A DNA stretch of 46,730 bases from NCBI GenBank assembly GCA_002327985.1, contig DCVM01000113.1, positions 1 to 46,730 of the forward strand, read 5' to 3'. Below, piece after piece: positions 40,664 to 46,730 of this stretch. Source of the DNA: Syntrophaceae bacterium UBA2188 (GTDB taxonomy: Bacteria > Desulfobacterota > BSN033 > UBA1163). A model generated the notes under the pieces. It saw only the letters and a program-made list of their open reading frames with translations, had not been told where the DNA came from and ran no database searches. Within the stretch, counting starts at the first letter, position 1. Each line of letters starts with the position of its first letter. The position numbers and the translations under genes were made by a program.

Positions 40664-40926
40664 TGGAAGAGAACTTATCAGGACTGGGGGCGGCCCTTGG
40701 CAACGGACAAAACTGAGATCAACGCAATCAAGACAAATTAGGTGTGAAAGTCAGGATTTGACTATACAAACATTGTCAAGTGTCATCGTGAGTTCTTCCT
40801 GAAATCCGCATTGACAGTTTTTATCAAAGATAGTAGATAATAACCAGAAATCTATTTATCGTTTAAACGTTAGTCCTTTTTCCGAAAAAAGTAACTTTTC
40901 AACATTGTGGAGAGTCCGGTACTATT

Positions 40927-43356
40927 ATGATTATAAAAATCCTTTTCTTCGTGTGTTTCTTAAATTTATTTTTGTTGACCGGCTCAGATCCGTTAGGGGC
41001 TCAAACCCTAACACTGGAAAATGAATACCTGTATATTGAATTCCAGCAGTCCCTCCCTGCGGTCGATTATTATGTCTTAAAAAGCAACAATCAGGTTATC
41101 TACGGGTATTTAGGATACCCCGGGTATGGGGCAGAGATCTTTCACGATGGCGGTTTTTACGGTCTCGCTATGAATGTCGATAGCATCACTAAGGGAAGCG
41201 ACTGCATTTGCTACCATAATCGAGGCGAGTTTAATTCACAACAAGTCGTGACGTTTGATCTTTGCTATATGCTCTCAGGGAATTCTGTCGAATGGAGTTT
41301 CGGCAATGTTCAGGAAAGTCCTGGTTACAAACTGGCTTTTTTTCGGCCGCCAGGGCTGTTGACCGTCCGGGCCGACCAGGGAGGCGCCAAACTGGTTTTC
41401 CCTTGGGCTGAGGGGCGCCTGATTGATGTCGCCACGACAACCCCCGGGTATTCCAACGATGCCATGAGCGGTGGGTGGTATCATGCCATGCTCCTGGGCA
41501 TGTTATACCACCAAGGCGCGCTTGCCATCTGTTCATATGATAACGTGGACATGATGTTGGAGGAGATTGTCTCCGACGATCCGGACAAAGGCCGGTTGGG
41601 CGCGATCGGTACATTTTTTTATTACCGAACACCTCCAATTAATTTTGAATTGGCGGGCTTTATCGATATCTTCGATGAGCACACAACTTCATTAAAGGCC
41701 AAACTGAGTTTCCTTGGAGACTATGATAAAGATGGGGACATCGACTGGATGGATGGAGCCAAATTCCTGAGGGACCAGGTTCAAGCGGTCCCTGAACCGA
41801 GATATGTATCGAGTTGGATCACGAAACTTTGGAGAAATACTGAATTGGACAATATTTTTAACCAATTGAAGACGATCGAGAAGCTCTACCATTTAACCGA
41901 TCATAATAAAATCTATAGCTACCTGTGTAATTATAATGTGGCAATTCCCTCTATCTTTGGAGTTGAAGGGGAACTTGACCCTCGATGGGCCTCTCCTGAG
42001 GATCTGAAGTACGCTTTCGAAACGGCGGAAAAAAAATTCAACACCATCCTGGGCTTTCACGATAACTACTTAGACTATTTCCCCGGCACACCGCGCTATG
42101 ACCCAGCCCTTCGCGTTGTAGACCCAGATGGAGCTTTTAGGAAGGGAGGCTTACCTGAGGCATATGCAGCAGATCCGTATGAGTATGCGGTGCAAGTCGG
42201 CCTTCGGCGAGTCCGAGATACATTGTCACTGTACCCGATAAAGCAATCCCATCACATAGATGCTTTTAACTACTGGCCGGTACATGACCACTCACTGGAG
42301 AGCCCCTCGAATAGTGAAAAGAACAGACGCGGGTTAAAACTGATAGTAGATGAATTCAATAAATACGGCGTTAATGTGACCGGAGAAAGTCTCACGGGGT
42401 GGTTTGTCGGGCCTGGGGTGGGTTGGTTTTTGCACATCCCAAGAGCACTTGAAGATAATCTTCCGTTTTCCGGAAAAGAGGTTATCCCACTGCTTGAATT
42501 TATATACCACGGCAAAACGCTCTACGGTTATTGTGATGGCCGCATATATGGAGGCGACGTAGAAGTACTTCCACCCGAGCAGTTCGATATCTATGCTTAT
42601 CTGGAACCGTTGCTTCTTGGAGCCAGTTCCGGCGCTCATGTTGCGTGGATACCACCGGATGATCTCGAGATCGATCAGTTTTACTTAATTGACCTCCCCT
42701 GGCTGGCCCTGAACCAGCGGTTCATGGAGGACTATATTGTAGATGGAAGCTACCGGAAAATTACGTATGACGACGATACATTTGTAGAAATCGACTATGA
42801 TAGCAAGACCTACACTGTCCAGGTTGATGGCCGGGTGATCGGTCGCAACTATACCACCTTTTTCCCGAAGAATGAAAACACATTCCTGATCTTTTCACGA
42901 GGGGCAAAAACGATCTCAGAGCCCCTGCCTGACCAATGGGGAAACGAAATGATTCTTCTAAAATTGACTGAAAATGGGATCAACCCAAGCGTCCCGTTTC
43001 AAGTTACCAATGGCAGAATCACCTTCCAAGCTGAAGCCAATACCCCTTATAAGCTAATGAACTCTTTAGTCCCCGGTCTGTCTGCTATTTATGTTTCTAA
43101 AGACGGTTTATGCAGTGGTCATACTCCTTGTTTCCCCAACATCCAGAACGGAATTGCCATGGCCTCTGCCCCCTCCATAATTAAGATCACTCAAGAAACT
43201 TATAATGAAAATATCATTCTGGATTTTGACGAAGAGATTACGTTACAGGGTGGATGGGATGCGGATTTTACATCGAATTCATCTTATACCTCTATTAACG
43301 GCTCCATCACGATTACCAATGGAACGATGATTATTGAAAATATCCTTTTGCAATAG
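40927..43356 (+). CDS. Secreted GH101-like glycoside hydrolase with C-terminal beta-helix-type domain
   Basis: The 809-aa protein has a signal peptide (MIIKILFFVCFLNLFLLTG) and a beta-rich first part. A Ca-binding EF-hand-like loop DYDKDGDIDWMD (265-276) precedes a barrel-like region: FHDNYLDYFPGTP, YDPALRVVDPDG, SHHIDAFNYWP and NVTGESLTGWF. Asp445 and Glu487 are candidate nucleophile and acid/base by comparison with endo-alpha-N-acetylgalactosaminidases (GH101); the DUF5696 family is an alternative. From about residue 718 a separate C-terminal domain (YVSKDGLCSGHTPC, NIQNGIAMAS, ITLQGGWDADF) is of a kind found on secreted proteins in this lineage. Probably acts on cell-surface or environmental glycans. 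Confidence 0.65.
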   Translation: MIIKILFFVCFLNLFLLTGSDPLGAQTLTLENEYLYIEFQQSLPAVDYYVLKSNNQVIYGYLGYPGYGAEIFHDGGFYGLAMNVDSITKGSDCICYHNRGEFNSQQVVTFDLCYMLSGNSVEWSFGNVQESPGYKLAFFRPPGLLTVRADQGGAKLVFPWAEGRLIDVATTTPGYSNDAMSGGWYHAMLLGMLYHQGALAICSYDNVDMMLEEIVSDDPDKGRLGAIGTFFYYRTPPINFELAGFIDIFDEHTTSLKAKLSFLGDYDKDGDIDWMDGAKFLRDQVQAVPEPRYVSSWITKLWRNTELDNIFNQLKTIEKLYHLTDHNKIYSYLCNYNVAIPSIFGVEGELDPRWASPEDLKYAFETAEKKFNTILGFHDNYLDYFPGTPRYDPALRVVDPDGAFRKGGLPEAYAADPYEYAVQVGLRRVRDTLSLYPIKQSHHIDAFNYWPVHDHSLESPSNSEKNRRGLKLIVDEFNKYGVNVTGESLTGWFVGPGVGWFLHIPRALEDNLPFSGKEVIPLLEFIYHGKTLYGYCDGRIYGGDVEVLPPEQFDIYAYLEPLLLGASSGAHVAWIPPDDLEIDQFYLIDLPWLALNQRFMEDYIVDGSYRKITYDDDTFVEIDYDSKTYTVQVDGRVIGRNYTTFFPKNENTFLIFSRGAKTISEPLPDQWGNEMILLKLTENGINPSVPFQVTNGRITFQAEANTPYKLMNSLVPGLSAIYVSKDGLCSGHTPCFPNIQNGIAMASAPSIIKITQETYNENIILDFDEEITLQGGWDADFTSNSSYTSINGSITITNGTMIIENILLQ

Positions 43357-43405
43357 TGTCAAATAGAACCCAAATTATGGTTATATGGCTATAAGGAGGT
43401 CAAAG

Positions 43406-44281
43406 ATGAAAAGAATAGCAAGGGTAAAACGATTGAATCTTGTGGGGAGCTTTAGGCCTGTCGGCTTTTGGGTCGCCATTTTAGTTCTTTTCGTATCTAC
43501 CTGGGCTTCCGGGGAAGACAGGTTAGTGGTGAAAGATGGCGTGGGTCAGATAAAGTTTATCATAACCCAGGATGGTAAGGTAGGTGTTGGGACATCTACT
43601 CCTGCACGGGACCTTGAGGTTGTAGCGCCTGATAATGGGCTTCTTCTCCTCTCGAACACGATAGCGGACAACACGACCAAGGGTTCACGGATGGTCTTGC
43701 GCCACTATAACAATGCCCAATTGCCTGTCTACCTGTTTGGGGCAGCCTCGACAGACACTGACAACTTTGTTGCTTTTGGGGGTGGAAACCCCATCGGTAA
43801 TGCAGCGACCCAGCTTGACCTCTTTACGGCTGAGAATACAACCACACCCGTGGGGACACCACGATTGACCATTATTGGCAATGGGTATGTGGGGATTGGA
43901 ACCCAGAGCCCTTTTTATCCCTTGGAGATGTCCAGTGGTGCTCATGTGACCACAGGAGGGGTCTGGACCAATGCTTCGAGCAGGGAGTATAAGGATAACA
44001 TCGAAGCTCTTGCCACGGAGGAGGCTCTTGATACATTGAAGGAGCTTAATCCCGTGAAGTTTGCCTATAAGAAAGATATGACTGAGAAGCACGTAGGTTT
44101 CATCGCTGAGGAGGTGCCTGATCTTGTTTCAACAAAGAACAGAAAAGGGTTAAGCTCAATGGACATTGTGGCTGTGCTGGCCAAGGTGGTTCAGGAGCAA
44201 CAGAAGGTTGCAGAAAGGCAGGAGAAGATTATCTTATCCCTGTCTGAAGAATTAAAGGAGCTCAAAGAGAAAGTGAAGTAA
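43406..44281 (+). CDS. Surface protein with C-terminal S74 intramolecular chaperone/peptidase domain
   Basis: The 291-aa protein has an N-terminal hydrophobic segment (FWVAILVLFVSTWASG, likely signal), beta-repeat segments (KVGVGTSTPARDLEV and YVGIGTQSPFYPLEM) and a C-terminal S74 domain. The cleavage serine lies at about 191-192 in NASSREYKDNIEAL, with the Lys of the Ser-Lys dyad at 196. LNPVKFAYK, HVGFIAEEVPDLV and DIVAVLAKVVQEQQ follow, then a coiled coil. S74 domains help trimeric fibres fold and then cut themselves off. ATG 43406 has AAGGAGG upstream and replaces an in-frame ATG 43385. It is 50 bp after the hydrolase gene. Confidence 0.85.
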   Translation: MKRIARVKRLNLVGSFRPVGFWVAILVLFVSTWASGEDRLVVKDGVGQIKFIITQDGKVGVGTSTPARDLEVVAPDNGLLLLSNTIADNTTKGSRMVLRHYNNAQLPVYLFGAASTDTDNFVAFGGGNPIGNAATQLDLFTAENTTTPVGTPRLTIIGNGYVGIGTQSPFYPLEMSSGAHVTTGGVWTNASSREYKDNIEALATEEALDTLKELNPVKFAYKKDMTEKHVGFIAEEVPDLVSTKNRKGLSSMDIVAVLAKVVQEQQKVAERQEKIILSLSEELKELKEKVK

Positions 44282-44311
44282 TGAAGAATCAATGAATAGG
44301 TGATTGGAGGC

Positions 44312-44346
44312 GAGGCAGGGTTAGAGATGGCCCTGCCTCTTTTGTT
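44312..44346 (+). terminator. Rho-independent terminator
   Basis: GAGGCAGGG (44312-44320) pairs perfectly with CCCTGCCTC (44331-44339) around a 10-nt loop, followed by TTTTGTT. It ends the hydrolase - S74 unit. Confidence 0.88.
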
Positions 44347-44862
44347 GCAAGCTCTGTTCATGCTTGCTTTCTTTCCGTAATGATCAAGGTTATAGGTTAG
44401 GTTACTTCGAAGATTGGTAGGTGACATTCGCACCCCCCTTTCTTGTAGACTGCTTCCTCACCAAGGTTAGATTTTGATATAAGTTTGAAGATTTCGACTA
44501 TTAATAATTAGACTCTATCCTGGAGGACCTCAAACCATTTCAAAACATTCCCACTCGCTGCAAAGACAAAGCCTAAAAGAAGTCAGTTTCACAACCTTCG
44601 ATCGATCCCATATTTCTTATATAAGAATTAAATAGTTACATTAAAAACATCTTTCATGAAGAACTGACCTTTTCGGTCTTAAAAAAAGAAATTGTAATTA
44701 TTGGTGCTTATCAAGCCTCCTTTACCTTTTGGCTCAATCATTTGCCCAAATGGCACATTTCTTCTAAATCGCTCCAGCATTTCCTTAACTCTTTTGTTAA
44801 GAGATGTGAACTGATTTAATGGTGTTGTAAAGGGACATAAAAAAATTACTGAGTCATTTTTA
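44347..44862. other. Gene-free AT-rich gap
   Basis: About 516 bp with no credible gene on either strand. A minus-strand open stretch (about 44683-44890) codes a protein-like string without a good start or ribosome site and may be a relic. The sigma-54-type promoter follows directly. Confidence 0.6.
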
Positions 44863-44878
44863 TGGCATGGGACTTGTA
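44863..44878 (+). promoter_or_regulatory. Sigma-54 (-24/-12) promoter
   Basis: TGGCATGGGACTTGTA fits the TGGCACG-N4-TTGCW consensus with the -24 GG at 44864-44865 and the -12 G at 44876, spaced 12 bp; only the usual C of GC is a T. Transcription would start near 44889, 40 bp before the Cys-rich gene. PEP-CTERM genes are often under sigma-54 and the PrsK/PrsR pair. Confidence 0.62.
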
Positions 44879-44927
44879 TAAACAGGAAGGCTAATACAAG
44901 TATTCAGCAAAGAAAGGAGGAGAGAAG

Positions 44928-45086
44928 GTGGAAGACTATTGTGGGATGGTATTGCATAAATGTAAGGATTGCGGGTTTGTTTGGTTTGTGAAAGATGCTG
45001 GGTTTGATTATTGTGGGTTTCATTATTGCAGTAGCTTTGGGTGTTCTTATTGCCCCCATTGTGGTGGGAAAAAGTTAGAAGTATGA
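44928..45086 (+). CDS. 52-aa cysteine-rich zinc-ribbon protein
   Basis: The gene starts at GTG 44928 with AAAGGAGG 7 bp upstream and codes 52 residues with eight cysteines (5, 12, 15, 29, 34, 39, 42, 45). CKDC at 12-15 and CPHC at 42-45 form a zinc ribbon; CGFHYC and CSYC lie between. No signal peptide. Not a family I know. It sits 24 bp after a sigma-54-type promoter leader and 67 bp before a PEP-CTERM gene on the same strand, so the two probably share a transcript. It is too short for many gene finders. Confidence 0.7.
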   Translation: MEDYCGMVLHKCKDCGFVWFVKDAGFDYCGFHYCSSFGCSYCPHCGGKKLEV

Positions 45087-45153
45087 AAGGTGTTGATGTA
45101 ATGCAGGCAGAGGTGGCGTAGCACTAATTACAAAAAACAGAAGGAGATTAAAA

Positions 45154-45708
45154 ATGAGAAGGTGTCTATTAGTTTTAATGATGGTATTAGGGTTAACAGG
45201 TTGGGCGCTGGCTGATTCACTTGTAGTAGATATTGATGTTGCTCCTGGGGATTTAACGGATGTGAATGTTCTGTACTGGGAAGGCTCGGATAGTAATCCA
45301 GCACACAAGGATTTAGGCAATCAATTACTAAACTCAAACGAAACGACAGAAGAAGCATGGCTTGAAGCTCTTTTGGGTAAAGTCTACGATGACCCAAACG
45401 TATGGTATGTCAATAGGATTTTGGCGGGAGAAGGTGGTTTAGGGATGGATGATAAAATCCTCACTAACTTCGATCCCGGTTTTACTTGGGATTATGCTGT
45501 TGTTAAGTATGATGGCTACTGGGCAGCTTACGAGGATGATGGGGATGGGTTATTGACTATTGGCAGTTTACCAAATGGCATCAGCCACATCACTTTCTTT
45601 GACCCACATGGTCATACCACAGTACCAGAGCCAGCTACTATGTTGCTTCTTGGTTCAGGATTGATCTGTCTTGCAGGATATGGGAGGAAAAGGTTCGGAA
45701 ATAAATGA
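45154..45708 (+). CDS. PEP-CTERM sorting-signal protein
   Basis: The 184-aa protein has an N-terminal signal peptide (MRRCLLVLMMVLGLTGWALA) and ends with a PEP-CTERM signal: VPEPATMLLLGSGLICLAG followed by YGRKRFGNK. Exosortase (XrtA/EpsH type) cuts such signals and attaches the protein outside the cell, usually in a biofilm-matrix context. The middle (about 25-150) is acidic and Gly/Asp-rich with GLGMDDKILT and AAYEDDGDGLLTIG; no known domain. AAGGAG stands before ATG 45154. No exosortase gene is in the window. Confidence 0.9.
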   Translation: MRRCLLVLMMVLGLTGWALADSLVVDIDVAPGDLTDVNVLYWEGSDSNPAHKDLGNQLLNSNETTEEAWLEALLGKVYDDPNVWYVNRILAGEGGLGMDDKILTNFDPGFTWDYAVVKYDGYWAAYEDDGDGLLTIGSLPNGISHITFFDPHGHTTVPEPATMLLLGSGLICLAGYGRKRFGNK

Positions 45709-45869
45709 ATGGGGTAATGAGTATTGAGTTTTAAGGTTTGAGTTAACTTAAAATTCAAAACTAAACATTCAAAAATTAAATACAAAGGAGGTAACAGACA
45801 AAATTTGAATGTTGAGATATGAATCATTTTAAAATTTAAGAAATGTGTCGAAATGAAATTTGAGGAGGG

Positions 45870-45903
45870 AAAAGGCAGGGTCAATATTCGATCCTGCCTT
45901 TTT
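45870..45903 (+). terminator. Rho-independent terminator
   Basis: AAAAGGCAGG (45870-45879) pairs with CCTGCCTTTT (45893-45902), then TTGTTTT. It ends the PEP-CTERM unit. The rest of 45709-46162 shows AT-rich repeats near 45716-45850 and no gene. Confidence 0.85.
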
Positions 45904-46162
45904 GTTTTGGTTGAAACTAGCTTCCTCTTCTAAGGAAGTTGTCAATACTTTTATTGGTAATGCCCTGTTAAAGCTGTAATGGTTGTGGTGTTACTTCAAC
46001 CCTTTTCCCTTTTCACCTAACCTCTTTTGTTCTACGAGCCTTTTATGCTCAACTTACTTTATACAGGTCGAAAGGATGGTGGAAGTTGACCAAGCTGAAT
46101 CATGCAAGCCTTCTTGCCTACGAAGTTATACGGTCCTTCTTCCACCACAACCATTTTTGCGA

Positions 46163-46730
46163 TCATGCCCCCTGAGAGAGTACCGTGACAGGGCCGCCTG
46201 TATCATCAAACCGCCGTTTATCTCTTAAGAGAGCAAAAATCACTTTGATCAACTTGATCGCTACTGCACAGAGGATCTCTTTCCTTCTGGGCAGCTGCCC
46301 AACCCTGTTCTTTGTCCCTAATTTTCTTCCATAATATGTTTTGAAGTAGTGAGTCAGTACCACGACTCTCATGCTCATAAAGAAGAGATACTTCCTCATG
46401 AGCCAACGCCCTTTTTTGGAGATGAACTTGCGGCTTACCCAGGAGCCTGAATCGCTCTCCTGAGGATCGTACCCTGCGTACTTGACGATCTGGCGGGCAT
46501 TATGGAAATGTGCAGGGTCTCCCAGTTCCCCCAAGAAGACTGCAGCAGAAAGAGCCCCTATGCCGGGTATGCTAAGCAGATACGGGGCTGCAGGGATCTC
46601 TTTGAGCATGCTTTTCATCTGCTGATCCATGCCCTTGAGAGCCAGAACGGTCCGTTTCACTTCTTCCAGACACATCTGTACCCGATATCTGTCAGCACTG
46701 CCAATCGGCCTGAGTCCAATGCTCTTTGTG
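46163..46730 (-). mobile_element. IS110-family transposase, C-terminal part, cut by the window end
   Basis: The minus-strand frame is open from the window edge at 46730 to its stop at 46163, so the start lies outside. The visible part covers the C-terminal transposase domain of the IS110/IS1111 family: LLSIPGIGALSAAVFLGELGD, FHNARQIVKYAGYDP, SGSWVSRKFISKKG and the RWLMRKYLF segment. IS110 elements use a DEDD-type transposase guided by a bridge RNA made from the element's non-coding end. The catalytic N-terminal part is not in view. The flank at 45904-46162 has no obvious terminal inverted repeat, as expected for this family. Confidence 0.9.

Larger units (their letters stand above)
39237..40802 (+). 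pseudogene. Decayed type IIG restriction-modification gene, N-terminal part
   Basis: The 521-aa frame starts like a full-length type IIG enzyme (usually about 1,000 aa). The endonuclease site is Asp77, Glu91 and Lys93 (PDYCFRIGG, then FFLETKKPS). A helical middle (LTIDRIIFLRMCEDRGIEKYG) and the methyltransferase motif I DPACGSGSF (393-401), with YYTPTYIVDYIV before it, follow. Just after residue 420 homology stops. The NPPY motif and the whole target-recognition part are missing, so methylation should be lost. From about 40550 the frame reads unrelated sequence although a genuine C-terminal piece follows in another frame. It overlaps the toxin gene by 4 nt. Confidence 0.85.

Noticed and set aside
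41231..41638. Minus-strand 135-aa frame inside the GH101-like gene
   Set aside because: Arg/Trp/Pro-rich shadow translation opposite a long gene, no ribosome site.
44683..44890. Minus-strand open stretch of about 65 codons with protein-like sequence (MLERFRRNVPFGQMIEP region)
   Set aside because: No ATG/GTG start with a ribosome site near its 5' end, AT-rich surroundings and no recognisable family; at most a relic.
45904..46162. Search for IS110 element end and bridge RNA
   Set aside because: Part of the element lies outside the window, and no boundary or conserved fold could be fixed from this end alone.

Overview
The window looks like a chromosomal contig from an uncultured bacterium of the Desulfobacterota (Deltaproteobacteria) type. 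This is inferred from gene order and protein style, not from a database search. The run radical SAM/DUF2344 - rng - rplU - rpmA - obgE - proB - proA - nadD - rsfS is an order I know from that group. A DksA-type zinc finger, a LapA/LapB-type protein, an AsmA-like protein, a class III ribonucleotide reductase and a PEP-CTERM protein agree with a Gram-negative, at least partly anaerobic cell. Base composition is moderate and most genes have clear Shine-Dalgarno sites.

Layout. (1) 1-16.0 kb, + strand: housekeeping block for ribosome and RNA biology, proline and NAD synthesis, envelope quality control (LapA-LapB fusion) and an AsmA-like protein. (2) 16.1-19.4 kb: anaerobic ribonucleotide reductase operon nrdD - redoxin - nrdG behind two NrdR-like boxes 31 bp apart. 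(3) 19.4-27.7 kb: PAS-GGDEF cyclase, Nudix hydrolase, unknown 286-aa protein, soluble MgtE-N/CBS protein with an Nramp-like carrier lacking the usual metal-site Met and Asn, panE, panB, a stand-alone Lrp/AsnC ligand-binding domain, a 30-aa COX24-like peptide and a site-2 protease. (4) 27.8-28.5 kb: AbrB-PIN toxin-antitoxin pair. (5) 28.6-38.5 kb, - strand: PolX, a PD-(D/E)XK-like protein, a PflX-like radical SAM protein, a lytic transglycosylase, two small proteins, a double-ACT protein, a PaaK-like enzyme and priA. (6) 38.5-46.7 kb, + strand, accessory: Phd-PIN toxin-antitoxin pair overlapping a decayed type IIG restriction-modification gene, a secreted GH101-like hydrolase, an S74-chaperone surface protein, a sigma-54-type promoter with a 52-aa Cys-rich protein and a PEP-CTERM protein, and an IS110 transposase cut by the window end.

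Intergenic DNA is rich in small palindromic elements. One family built on GGAATA/TATTCC units occurs three times in the first 9 kb. Others extend into the 3' ends of nrdD, the redoxin gene and the restriction gene. No tRNA, rRNA or CRISPR array was seen. The most rewarding places for follow-up are the Nramp-like/MgtE-N pair, the toxin-antitoxin/restriction overlap, the sigma-54/PEP-CTERM unit, the redoxin-linked class III reductase and the LapA-LapB fusion.
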